Assembly (NCBI GenBank): GCA_964030785.1
Contig: OZ034971.1
Coordinates: 11,212,579 to 11,276,578, forward strand
Length of the DNA stretch: 64,000 nucleotides
Direction of reading: 5' to 3'
Source: Siderastrea siderea
Taxonomy: Eukaryota; Cnidaria; Anthozoa; Scleractinia; Rhizangiidae
This document shows positions 25,380-37,902 of this stretch, one piece after another. The notes under the pieces are model-generated. The model was not told the DNA's origin and did not search any database. It saw nothing but the letters and a program-made list of their open reading frames with translations. Within the stretch, counting starts at the first letter, position 1, and the number at the start of each line of letters is the position of its first letter. Position numbers and translations under genes: made by a program.

Positions 25380-27744
25380 AAGACAAATTGAAGAGGAGCA
25401 AGGATGTTGATACAGTGATGTCAAAGAAGTATTTCTTTATCGACGTAGCTGGTGTTTGGTTAGCTATCATTGGCTAAAACTGGCGTTTTAAAATTGCATT
25501 CAAATAGGAGGTTAGCACACTCACTTAATTATATATGAGACAAAATTACGCTCTCATAGCTTCCCGTTAGAAACACACGTATTAAAAATTAATTTTATCT
25601 TTAAAGTCTTAAGGTTCATATTTATTTCTTCTCTTTCCTTCTCTTTTAAACGTGTACCTAGCTTTGGCGAGTTAACTTAATGTCATCTTTCCTTAAATCG
25701 TAAATAAGGGCCCGTTTACACATGCAACTTTTGATGCAACTTTTGTCGCACTCTTTATCCTCATTGTATCACGCGTATAAACTAGTGGCGATTTCAATGC
25801 GATTTCTGTGCAATTTGTCGCTGCGATATCGCACATGTTTTGATCATGTTCTAAACTTAATGCGACTTAGCAGCGATTTTTGGGAAATTGCAGCAAACAT
25901 CGCACCCTGAATTGCAGCGAAATTGCGGCTAGTTTACAATTGCGACAAAATTTGCGTTGGAGCGCGCGCCAAAAATCGCATCAAAAATCGTACGTGCAAA
26001 CGGGCCTTAACAAGGAGTTTTCTCTTTCGTTTTCATAGTAAATGGGATAAAAAATTCACGCAGCATGGCATTAGTTAAAAAAGTATTGTCATCAAGGTAA
26101 TATCCTCATTAATTAAAAAAAATAGCATCAGTGTAACACTAATTCTCGCAGCTAAACGAAAATTTAAAAGGTGGCCATACGGTAATATAATTTTAACAAT
26201 ATTTTTCTGCGTTTTCCATGGCAAATCAATTACGAAACTCCATTCCATTCCGATCTGAATTAACCATATCTCCTGGCAAAGTTTTAAGTTTTGTCAATAA
26301 CTCATAACCGCATAGGAGGCCCAAGCATAATGTTTAAATATTATTAAAAATGGCGTTTCTAAATATGACACTTTGTATGGGATTTCCAACCGAACATTTT
26401 GAGCAATACATAACAGTGAACTAACTGAATAAAGTACATGAAACATTACATGGTGTTGTTTGCTATCCTTACAACGCGTTTTGAACAATTTTAGGTCCAC
26501 TTACTTTACTGTGTGTTATTAGTACATGTATAATACAATGACAAGGAATAAGTCATTTGGCCCAATTTAGCCACTTTCACCGCTCGACACGTTTCGGAAT
26601 ATGCTCGAATTTACGCACAAATATAGTTCGGGCTCCCATTCTGACTTAGCGACTTGACAAAAGGATGACATCCGAATGATTTTCTCAAAACCAGTTGCAC
26701 ATTACTTGTGTTCCCAAAGAATTAGCCGCTGCACAAAATCGTAATAGCATCTCAAAATAGGCCGCCATGAATCTGTGGGGATCAGAATAGTCCCGATAGA
26801 CCACGGCCGACACTGGGCACCAGTAAAATTAAGCCTCAGTGGAAAGGGCCACAATCGTTTTGGTCGTGTCACAATTGTAGTAACTATGACCCGGTGCGGA
26901 CACAGACTGTCGCTCCAATGCAGTCTGGTTCGCGCGAGAAAGGTGGAATCGCTGCGTGGGCCTCCGTGACCTTATGCGAAAATGAGATCACTATGTCAGC
27001 ACGTGCGATGTTTTTGGCTGTTTTTTTTTTTTTTTTGGCTTGTTTGTGTTTTTTTGACAGTTTGCTCCGTGACTAGTCACGCAAGACTTGCACAAGTCAC
27101 ACAATGGCATGATCAATACGTTGAGCTTGCGAGGAACATCTGAGAATGGGCTTCAGAAGGAATTGTTTTGTACTATTTTGTTTGTCCCATTTCTTAGTTG
27201 TATGCGTCAGAACGCGAGTAATGTGAGAACATTCACGCTTAGTCTTACGTTAATTTGCTAAACCAGCCAAAGTGCACGCTTTCCAAACACGTGTTATGTT
27301 TCACGCGTATCAAAACAAGAAAACGTGTTTCTCGACCATATCCCGAGAAATCGTCACGTCAACAGGACGGAACTGATCAGAGCCGTGCTCACTGGCACGC
27401 TTATCCCAAAAAGTCTAACTTCGCTCTGGTAACTAGGCAATAACGTTAATTTTCGACTGTTGTCAGATATTTTACAGATTTTATCTCACTTTCTTCTTGT
27501 TTTGTCTTAATTTAGCATACCGTTTATATTCAGAAGTTGAAACGCCAGAGCACACTGCTTGTAATTCCGTAGGTGTGTTTTTTGCGAAATGTAGACTGTG
27601 TTTAGGTATATATACAGGAAGACTTGGTTGTATTGTAAAACTCCCTGAAGAAGTATGCGCTAGTCACACGAAACGCGTAGGAGAAATAAAAAAGTTTTAC
27701 AACTCAAGTAGTTCGCAGAAGTGCTACTCACTGGCTTAACTTTA
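25380..27744. other. Spacer of the B/C palindrome
   Basis: 25,380-25,650 and 26,040-26,300 are the reverse complement of unit A's 14,240-14,830, interrupted by a MITE at 25,706-26,008. 26,300-27,744 is unique with no convincing gene; a poly-T tract lies near 27,020. Confidence 0.55.
25706..26008. mobile_element. MITE with AAGGGCCCGTTTACAC-type termini
   Basis: Starts AAGGGCCCGTTTACACATGCAACTTTTGATGC and ends with the imperfect complement ...GCATCAAAAATCGTACGTGCAAACGGGCCTT. About 300 bases, no transposase. It splits sequence that is continuous in unit A at about 14,500, so it is an insertion. Confidence 0.7.
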
Positions 27745-27924
27745 AAAAATTTTAATTCTTTTGCCGACATTTTTCACAGAAAAAAATGAAGAGGAAACTG
27801 CCTCTCATAATCCAAAACAAAAAACCAACACAAACTTGCGAAAGAGGGGCATATCCAGGGGAGGGTCCTAGAGTGCCCGTGATCCCCCCTCCCCCTCCCT
27901 TGGGAATAAAAAAGATACGATAAT

Positions 27925-30197
27925 AAAAATTGGATGTCTCATTTCCAATCACTACACTCTAACGGACCCCTTAATTTACACCAAGAAGCGGTTATTAATG
28001 AGTTACGAAGTCTAGAAGATGCAACAACACATTCGCATTCTTTGGACTACCTAATAACCGAACTTGAAATTCGCACAGCGGCCAAAAAACTCAAAAACAA
28101 TAAATCTCCGTTTTCAGACAAAATCAAAAACGAAATGATCAAATCCAGCTTAAACGAGTTAATGCCTGTTTATTTGAAATTATTTAATGCGGTTCTTAGC
28201 TCGGGCACTATGCCTCAAACATGGTGCGGTGGCCTTATTACACCAATCTTTAAAAGTGGGACTAAAAATGTGGCCTCAAATTATCGGGGAATATGTATTT
28301 CTAGTTGTCTTGGTAAACTATTTTGTTCCATTCTTAATCAGAGACTTCTTGAACACGTTCAGTCGCTTGACATACTTCATAAATCTCAAATTGGTTTTCT
28401 AGCAAATAATCGAACAGCAGACCATGTTCTTACACTACGAACGTTAATAGACAAATATGTCAGTCAATTGTCACCAAACGAAAGTATATACATGTTTTGT
28501 TGACTGTAGGAAAGCATTTGATTCGGTCTGGCATGATGGACTTCTATACAAGCTATTAAAAATCCATATCCGAGGAAACTTCTATAATGTAATTGAAACT
28601 TTGTATTCGCCTCTACCTCCTCTGTTAGAATTGGAAATAGCCAAACGCCATCTTTTCATTCCGCCAGAGGTGTGCGCCAAGGCTGCATTTTAAGTCCTTT
28701 GCTCTTTAACCTATACGTCAATGATTTGGCTTTCTCGTTTAACAATATTCTATCTGATCCGTTCGTGCTACCAAATGGCACCAAACTCAACTCTCTTTTT
28801 TATGCAGGCGACTTAATTATATTATCACGATCAAAAGTAGAATTGCAAAATTGCCTAAACGAGTTATCCTCATATTGCAACTCTTGGTTGCTAAGAATAA
28901 ACCCTAAGAAAACCAAGATAATGATTTTTCAACGATGCACAAAAAAGTGTGATTATGTTTTTCACATAGGCAGTGAAATAATAGACATTGTCCAAAACTA
29001 TATCTACCTAGGGACTCGCATCTCATCTTCCGGAAATTTTACACTTTCGCTTGAACACCTTCGACAAAAAGCTCTTCATGCTTTCTTTGGTCTACGACGC
29101 CACACTGATTTTAATAAACTGAAACCTTCTCTTGCGTGTAAAATTTTTGACACAATGATCTCACCAATTTTAACCTACGATAGAGAAGTTTGGGGTGCCT
29201 TTGCGAAATCAGATTTTAAGTCGTGGGACAGCTCCGCAAATGAAAAACTCATTTATAATTCTGTAAACGTTATTTAGAAGTTTCGAGAAGTTCATAACAA
29301 GGCATCCAATATTGCATGTAGAGCTGACCTAGGTAAATTCCCTTTGATCATTGATATAAATAAAAAGATACCTAATTACTTAAACTACCTACGAGAAAAG
29401 GAAGAAAGCTCTATAGTCAAACAATCTTTAAAAATACCTATTGACCTTCATTTTAACGGTCACAATAGTTTTTACTCTTGTCTCATGAAAATGACTGACC
29501 ATTATAATTTCTGTGACTTAAATTGTAATTCACTGAATAAAGGTAAAATCAAGCAATATGTAGATCCCATGAAAAAGAAATATATCTCTTATTGGAACCA
29601 AACCCTTCAACACTCGCAAAAACTTAGTTTTTATTACACATTCAAAAAGAATTATAGCCTTTCTGCTTACCTAGATCTAACAAGAAAGAACCCGTCTAGA
29701 AAATCATTAGTAAAACTGAGAATTAACAGTCATAAACTTCGGATTGAAACAGGTAGATACGACAAAATACCTCGTGATGAGAGGTTATGTAGTCTCTGTA
29801 ATTGTAACAAAATTGAAGATGAAACTCATTTCTTACTAGATTGCCCGAGCTATTCTTCGATAAGAGACAGGTTCTTTTCTAAACTAGAACCTAAAATCCC
29901 ATTTCTACGACTATTATTGTCACATCTTATGAATTGTACTGATTATTTTATAAATATTCAATTAGTTTCATTCATCTCGTCATGCTTGAACAGAGAGACA
30001 AACTAGTTACAATGGCTACCTCTCTAAATGGTTAAAAATAAGAAAGGTATTGTTGTAATCTCTTCAGTTATTGCAATACTGTAATACTTTGTTATAGTCA
30101 TGCAAATAACGCTTGTTGTTGTTGTTGTTGTTGTTGTTATTGTTGTTGTTGTTGTTGATAATAATAAAGCAAATCACGCTTTTTGGATTCGTAAGTT
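27925..30197 (+). mobile_element. 5'-truncated non-LTR retrotransposon (LINE), degraded
   Basis: The insertion splits 'gatacgataat' from 'gagcgttttacacc', continuous in unit B at 25,170-25,190. It encodes reverse transcriptase pieces: 27934-28503 ('KLKNNKSPFSDKIKNEMIK', 'TPIFKSG', 'NYRGI'), about 28480-28690 ('VDCRKAFDSVWH') and 28672-29277 ('RQGCILSPLLFNLYVNDL'), then after an in-frame TAG at 29275-29277 a C-terminal part to 30006 with a CxxC...HxxxxC knuckle ('CSLCNC...HFLLDC'). Two compensating frameshifts lie near 28,495 and 28,680. The catalytic YADD reads YAGD at 28801-28812. The tail carries a TTG/GTT microsatellite (30,110-30,160). Domain order suggests a CR1/L2- or Jockey-type LINE; the clade is unsure. 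Not active. Confidence 0.9.
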
Positions 30198-31806
30198 GAG
30201 CGTTTTACACCGTACAAAATAATAGGCTTTCAAATTGGCATTTAATGCACAACCACATATAGCACAAATCTATTTGTGACTCTTCAGACGATATGCACTC
30301 ACTGAAAAAAAAAGATCTATTTTGCTAAAATTTAAAATTAACTAAAAAATCATCAGCTGTTACTGAGAAACGCAGAATATGCAGTAAGTTACTTTAAAGT
30401 CTTTTATTTTCGTTGCAGTTGCAGCCTTTTAGCTAAGAAACAGCCTTGTTAAGCGACATTAAATGTTAAGGCACTCTGCAGTCCTGATTTTTGGCTTTAC
30501 GTTTGTTATGTTTGTCCACGGTTTCTATGATAATTCAAAAATAATAAATCCCATTTCATTCCGATCTACATTAAACACGTTTTCCAATATTCAAGAGTAT
30601 TTTAGAGTTGATGATTATAACTTCTGTCAATTTCGTCTCGTTGTTTTTTAACTGAATGAATTACAAGCAGTGTGCTGTGGCGTAATTTTTTTCTAGATCT
30701 TTCGTTTGTATGGTGAATGTGCTAAACAATTTGTGCAGGCGGGCATTTCGTCATCAGGGTATTAAATATCCCCATTCTATATTTACACCACAAAAGGAGA
30801 CCAATAATATTTTAACAGTAAGCGCCAGTGTAATATAGAATTCTCTCAACACTCACCGACAATAAGAAGAAAAGAAAAGACTGATCAATTTCGTCGGAAT
30901 TTAAAATAAACTGAAAAACATCAGTTGACGTTACTGAGAAACACAGAGTATGAAGTAAGAAGACATTTTGACTCAAGTTAGTAAAAAACTTTACTGAAGT
31001 TAAGCCGTTTGCTTTATTTTTGTGACGGTTATAGCGTTTCATCTAACAAATAGTCTTGTCATGCGACATAAACTTATAAGGCACTCCGACTTCCTTCATT
31101 TTGAAAGGTGACTTAAAGTTCATTTTGTTTGTCCACGCTTTATGGCAATTTAAAATAATAAATTCCATTTCATTCCGATCTAAATTAAACACAGTTCCAA
31201 AGTGTCAAGGGTATTTAAGAGAGTCGTGATGATTAAAGCGTTTGGCAATTTAGTTTCGTCATTTTTAAACTGAATGAATTACAAGCAGTATACTCTGGCG
31301 TTTTTAACTCCTGAAAAAATTGCAGTTGCATGGGTGTTGGCCTAATAAAACATTGTCATGAATGTGTCCCGATTAATTTACTAACCGAGAGATTAAAGGA
31401 GAGCAATTATGTGTTTTGAAAACAACTTAACAGGAATACAAATTAATGCACCTGACGTTTGATTAGCTGCAATTGGCTAACATTGACATTAAACAGTTCT
31501 TAAATATAAGGAAATTTAGAAATTGCTCTAACACTAGTGTCTGTCAGGATTTACCATAATTGCAAGAACAGAGCTAGAAAACCCTCTCGGAGATTCCCGT
31601 TGAAGAATAATTCGTTGGCAACTTGCCAGCCATGTTTTCTCCTTTATTCTGCGGTATCTCTTCTTCGTGTTGTCTTCGGTTATAAGAGAACAAGAGAGGC
31701 AGCCCAGGCACAAGGGTAGTTTTGCTTTAAAAGCAATTATTTAAGGATTCTCCTCTTGTTGTCTTAGCTCCATTTTAACAGACTGAGAGACATCGGCCGC
31801 ACCACA

Positions 31807-31872
31807 GACGACTATACATCCGCTATGACCGACTATTTATCTATTATGATCCCACTATTTATCCGCTATGAC
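31807..31872. repeat. Short tandem repeat, unit about 25 bp
   Basis: About two and a half imperfect copies of 'gactatttatccgctatga', in intron 1 of copy C; not seen in A or B. Confidence 0.5.
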
Positions 31873-32409
31873 TGTGTTTCTCAGTAACGTCAACAGATGT
31901 TTTTTTCAGTGTAAAAGAAAAACTACACCTTGAAGAAGTACCAAAATGAATACATTTTTAGGGAGTCTTCAAGCCAGAAGTATTGGAATAATTGGGATTG
32001 GGACATTGTTGTAAGAAAACTCCATTCACACTAAAAGTTAAAGGGTATGTCCACAGTTTCCAAGCCAATCGATTGCGGGAACAATTCTGTTTTAAACTCA
32101 TCTAAACTTGTCCTTAGCTTTACTTATCGAGTGCTTTCGAAAATTTTAAGATCAGTCTCATTTTGCAACAAATGAGGGCAGCCCGCTCAGCTGTGCGTTT
32201 CTCGAAAGCCCCGAAACTTTTCGGTCCAATTTCGGGTACGATAATTCACATTGTGCCGTGAGAACGAAAACGTTTCTAAGGGACGGACCATTATTTTTTG
32301 GGAGGGGGGGATGAAAATTTTTTCAAGACAAACAATTTTTTTCTGTGTTGTTGTCTGTGCAAAAAAATTTTTTCCGGCTGCATCTTCCTGCAAACAATTT
32401 TTTTGTGTG

Positions 32410-32417
<8 letters not shown>

Positions 32418-32450
<33 letters not shown>
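32418..32450. repeat. (ATT)n microsatellite
   Basis: About eleven ATT units inside the Harbinger-like element. Confidence 0.85.
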
Positions 32451-32974
32451 ATTTATTCATATACGGTTAAAATTCATCAGGATTCTTATGCAGTAAAATT
32501 ACTAATCTAAACATTACTGCCTAAAACTGCTCTCCATGAATGCCGTGTCTCTATGTCTCTAACTTATAAAAGTATAACTGCACCATGGCTTGTTTTGTTT
32601 CCTAAAAAAAATTGAAAATCTCACATTAAAGTATCCTGAAACATTAAAATGTGAACGTAGTTGCAAGTAATACTATAGAACTGCACCGGCGGCACCTGCT
32701 AGAGAGGATTGAGAAGCCAAATGAAACAGCGCTTGCTTACACTTGCGCTTTATTTTGTAGTTTATACAAGACTGGATCCAATTTGCCTTCTTCATGCAAG
32801 TGGAAAGCAGGAGACTGCTTGCTGTTTAAGTAATGATTTATTAAATGTCATCATCAAAACAGCCTAGGACCCTGTTGAAAAGCCAGTGTGACTATTAGTG
32901 AATACATGCAATCCAGGAATTTAAGTTAATCTTTTCTCTTAGTTAGAGTTTCATTGCACTTCGAAGAGGTCTTG

Positions 32975-33417
32975 ATTAGTAATGGTAATTGGACTCAGTG
33001 GAGCACAATTCAGGGAGTAATTGGGCGAGTTACTTTAAATCAGCCGAGCGGGTAGGGCGAGGACGATTTGAAATTACAAGCACGATTACCCCTGAATTGT
33101 ACAATACAAAGTCCAGTTAATCCTATCTATAACAAAATGCGAGATTAGAAAATCTATGTGCCCTTCAGGGATATATTTTTAACTATCAGTTTTGCAAGCA
33201 GTGGAGAAACAGCTATAAAAAGAACCCATTTCAGTGCACCTGATTGACGTGTGTGCAACGTAGTTGTCCGATTACAGCTATCCAATTACAAAAAGTTCTT
33301 GTTATAGAAACGATTAATAATGGTAATAGGACTGAGTGGAGTCCAATTCGGTCTGTAATCATACGAGTGATTAACGAAATCGGACGACCGCGTAGCGGGA
33401 GTCCGATTTGTTCAATC

Positions 33418-33448
<31 letters not shown>

Positions 33449-33500
33449 ACGAAGTCCTGTTACCAGTTAATCATATCTACAACAAAATTAGCAAAAGAAA
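32975..33500. repeat. Two related foldback hairpins nested in the Harbinger-like element
   Basis: 'GGACTCAGTGGAGCACAATTC' (32,990) with its partner ending 'CAATACAAAGTCCAGTTAATC', and a second, better one at about 33,313-33,472 ('GGACTGAGTGGAGTCCAATT' facing 'AATTGGACGACACGAAGTCC'). Both are imperfect palindromes of the same family. Confidence 0.6.
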
Positions 33501-33845
33501 AGGGAGAAAACGTAGTGGAGAAGGAATTGACAACAGTTTCACGATACGTAAAAAGAACTTATTCAAGTGTAACTGATCTATTAGCGCGCGCGCTCTGACG
33601 GGTACTTTCCAATTACTTAGGCATGACGCGTACACTGTCCAATTACACTGTCCTAGCTGTCCTATTAATGCTCAAATCATGGCTGGTGATAGCCAATCAG
33701 ATTCGAGAATTTTGTTATAGTTATGATTAATACAATAACCTAACTTTAACATTTAATGCTTTCAAGGTCCTCAGAAGAGATTATTTTTAATAAAGGGGTT
33801 AGTTACTGATTTTAAGAAACTGTGATAATTTGTTGGTGGAAAAGT

Positions 33846-33992
33846 GAAAAACAGAAATTGGGGTTTATCAACCAAGTCGATTTGGTAAACTAGCCACCGG
33901 AAAGAAATGACAAGACTGATGTTTGAGTGTTAAATAGCTCACTGATTTGCTCTAATGAATAGCTAACACTCAAAATGTCAACTTTTGAATTA
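33846..33992. mobile_element. Diverged Penelope-like terminal fragment
   Basis: 'TTTATCAACCAAGTCGATTTGG' followed by 'GCCACCGGAAAGAAATGA' and 'CTGATGTTTGAGTGTTA' is a diverged version of the fragment at 39,952-40,060, in the same orientation. Nested in the Harbinger-like element. Confidence 0.4.
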
Positions 33993-35862
33993 GTTTGTGG
34001 TGTCTAATTTACCATGTCAAACCAGTTGATGAATCCAGATTTTACAAATCGTTTTGTTGCATTGTTATCTTGCATTTTAACAAATAGGACTAAATTTACT
34101 TATATAAATCAAACTATGTATCAACTAATCTGCAAACTTTTTATTTTCTCCTTTTCAAGTCTACAAACAATTTATTTGGGCTTTTTTGATTTTGCAAACA
34201 ATTTTTTTCAGGATTTTTCATCCCCCCCTCCAAAAAAATAATGGTCCGTCCCTAAGCATCCTTAAATTTATTATTTACCGACTGAAATTCTTCGATTTTC
34301 TTTTAGCTATTAAAAAATATAAACACTTTCCATGACTCAGTATTTTTGAAGTTTTCTTGACGGAGGAGTATAGATGAAATTTATTGAAAATCATTTAGGA
34401 CCTCAAAAAGTTAAACAGATAGCTTTTGGATAAGTGGACAGGTGTAAAAACATCCATTTACTCCAAAATCTCGCAAGCGTATTTTTCTTTTTCTACTAAT
34501 TTTATAATGTAAACTCAGTTAACAGGCAATTTTTTTTCGTAAGTTTCAAAGAATGTTCTATAAAATTTATGCAGTTACGTGTTGGCTTCGTAAAGCAATG
34601 TCGTCTGGTTAATTATAATTTTGCCCGATTAACCTGCCAACAGCCACAAAAATTAGCTGGAGAAGTGTTTTACGCTAGGTGAATCTTTGTTGTTAAAACT
34701 GAGTAACTAACGCTAGTCTTCCATCAGATCCACACTGGCACATAAGAAAGATTTAAAAAACAAGGGAATTTGAAAATTGTTTCTCGATTGATCACTGTCC
34801 CCATCAGTTAGCATATCATACCCAGCAAAACAAAACTCTCGCCGATCTCCCGATTAAAAACAAACGTTTTTCATTTCGCGCAACACTCAACGGATCAGTC
34901 AAACCCTAAAAAACCTTTGCTATCTCCTTGGAAAAATCACCTGCTCTCTTTTCGGCCTCATTCGTGTAATTTTTCAGCGATACCTGAGGCAGCCTATGCA
35001 CAATTTTAGTTTCGCCATATAATAAATGTTTATGGGTATTCCTGTTGTTGTTTTATAACCACTCCTGGGGTCGTCTAAAATTCTTTCAGATAAAGCCAGC
35101 GATCTTCGATCGCGGCGACTAGCGACTGAATTAAAATCGCCAGGTTTGTCGGGTAGGTTACGGCGATTTTCGCCAGCGATCCTGGTAGCAACCGCGAGCG
35201 ATCGAAACCTCCCATATCTGAACATGTTTAAGTCCCTGGCGATTCCGAGAAAATCATCAGCCATGGTACTTTTTTTGGAGAATTTTTAGCTAAACGAAAC
35301 AAAAAGGAAAAAATACAACACGACTCAAAATGTTTACTTCCTATAAGTCAAGAAAAACCACCTTGTTATCAATAAACAGGAGTCTTGGCTATATTTTAGT
35401 GTTTGCCGACACATGTTAGTGTGGTTGTACAGCTCTCGCAAATACTTTGATATTTCTGCGGGTTTTGATCTTCTTCTTGTCCTTGCTGCAGAATTTACCA
35501 CGTTATATCACCCGGATCTCCGGCAACCAAGACGTTTTCCTTAAAGAAGAGTACCATTACCTAAATGTGTCTATGGTCGGAAGGTACACTGTGTTCGACA
35601 TTTTTGATTGCACCTTTGAATGCCTCACCAATCCCTCCTGCCTGTCTTTGAACCTGGCTGCCTCCAAAGGAGCTGATGGAAAGCTTTGGTGCGAGTTACT
35701 GTCTACTGTAAAGTACGACAACCCTGAGAAGTACAAAAGAAACGAGACTTCACATCACTTTTCCATCAAGGTAGGGCTTGATGTTTTTTCGATATTTATA
35801 GTGCTCAATAAATGACCTAACAAAAGCCGTCCAACAGCCGTCTTAACTAACAAGCCATTGCA

Positions 35863-36135
35863 AAGTAGGTTAGACTACGACCATCCTTTCTTTCCGCTCA
35901 GGGATAATCGATCAAAAAAAGGAACGCGCCAGCGAGCGGGAAAAATTAAATCGCCTGCCACGTGCAAACGTGACGCGTGTGTGTAGTGAGCTCACTATAA
36001 TTAAACCTAATCATGGGGTAGACACGCGCGCGTCGCGTTTCCACGCGGCAGGCGATTTTCCCGCTCGTCCGTATGTTCTGTTCGCTTGACTATCCCAGAG
36101 CGGAAAGAGAGACTGCTCGTAGTCTAAGAGAAGGC
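35863..36135. mobile_element. Inverted-repeat element in PAN/EGF intron, copy C
   Basis: Same element as at 10,170-10,420 and 20,958-21,202; 'GTTAGACTACGACCATCC' faces 'GAGACTGCTCGTAGTCTAA'. Confidence 0.6.
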
Positions 36136-37902
36136 AGTCTCTTTTTTCAATATCATCGGAACAAAGATACCGGAACACAGCCAAAGTGATAGTTAAATTC
36201 AGGTAAATTATTTTTTCCTCTTTTAGACCCCATGTCTGTCTTCTCCGTGCCAAAACGGGGGTACATGTGTGCCTAACTACAAGTACCACACGTTTGAATG
36301 CAGCTGCAAAGACGGTTTCGTCGGAGAATACTGCGAAATAGGTAATTGTCATTAGTGTTGAACCAAAAACATGTTTCTTTAAATATCTCACCGAAATAAA
36401 GATAAATAAAAGGGAAGAGTATTATGTTTTTGATTTTCACTGGGATAGCATTGAGTTAAATATAAATTTTATTACTTTTCAGCTGGAAAGTCATGCAAGG
36501 ACCTGTATGATGCCTATCAGTAAGTAAAACTACACATTACAGTTTCTTACCAAAAATTGAATGTTGAGAGTCCTCAAAACCATTAAAGGTTTATATCGAC
36601 CCCAAGGCATGAACTCCCCCCCCCTCCAATGCGAGAAGCGAAACAAATATGACCATGAGTAGTTCCACCACAAGGACCAGCTCCACATAAAATATGAAGG
36701 GAAGTTTATTTTGACCATTTCCAATTTTGCTCAAGCGACATTTGCTGTTAACAGGTCGAGCGTGAGTCAGGTGGTTACCCTCGTCTTGGACTCCAAACCA
36801 ACTTCCGTTCTGTGTCACATGGGAGATTTCGGATGTGGAGATGCGGGATGGACGCCGGTTATGAAAATTGATGGCAACAAGGTATTACATTCAATCCGTC
36901 ATTTGTTTCTGATTTTTAAATAGTGACCCTTCAAGACTGCAGAAAAGTTGCCATTTTTACCTTAGTTCGTCGCACGTTTTAGAGGCCAGTGAGGATTCAC
37001 CCACGAGAATCCAATCTTGTGCTTTGCGGCTTTAGCAATTCTTGCTTTCCAACCCAGTCAACCTCGTTTTGGATGGGTAAATAAGAGGCAAACGCAATGG
37101 ACAATACGAAGATATGGATGAAGTGAAAACTGAGTCAGTCACTTTGTACAGGCTTGACTATTTGGCACCCTTGGAAATAAATTTAACAATAATTAGTACC
37201 TGTAAGCACATTAATGACAATGGCGGTTTCACAAAAGAGATCTTCTGTAGGATAATTTTTTTTAAGCTTATAATTAACCCCTTAGGTATTTATGTTACTT
37301 ACCAGCTTATTATTTATTCCATAGCTAGCTTTCTTTGGGGAAAACTAACTGCCAATTTTCTCCAATCCTTAAAAGTTAACCTTCCACTACGATTCCATCC
37401 TGTGGAGCAACAAAGAAACCTTCAACCTTGCAGGAGGGGAGACTGGGTTCGACACACAAGAGACCAAGTTACCAACCTACTGGAACACATCCTTCTCCAA
37501 GATCTGCCTCGGTATGAAGATCAATCAGCAGATCAACGTTATTGTCATAAATAAGCAAGCTGATTCCCTGCACGCACTGATTGCTGACGGCCAATACCGC
37601 GCCACCTCACTGGGTCGTGACATGTGGAAGAGACTTATTGGTTCCCAGGCTTCCCTGCAGACCAGCTGTAACAAGGAAGGGTTCAACGCCAAGTGTACTG
37701 GCAAGGCCGCTGCCAAAGCAAGAATCGGTATCCTTAATAATGAACTAGGGAATTGCGACAGTTGTGACTCCAGAATCGGGTTTGGTACCGGTGGTCATCC
37801 TGATGACTCCAACACGTGTGGAAACGAAGCATGCTGTACATGTGGCGGCGCCGATAACGGCGACAGGCAGATTAAAGCAATGGGTTTTATTTTGGTTCAT
37901 TA

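Larger units (their letters stand above)
32280..34252. mobile_element. Harbinger-like non-autonomous transposon, 1,973 bp
   Basis: Ends GGGACGGACCATTATTTTTT and its complement at 34,233-34,252; the match continues through a G-rich block and 'GATGAAAA'. It is flanked by TAA at 32277-32279 and 34253-34255. The homologous position in copy B (complement of about 22,780) reads 'gtttctaagcat' with one TAA: an exact empty site. A 3-base TWA duplication is typical of PIF/Harbinger. No transposase frame is present; the interior holds nested repeats. Confidence 0.85.

Noticed and set aside
32251..32510. Forward frames with poly-Ile/poly-Tyr
   Set aside because: Created by the ATT microsatellite within the Harbinger-like element.
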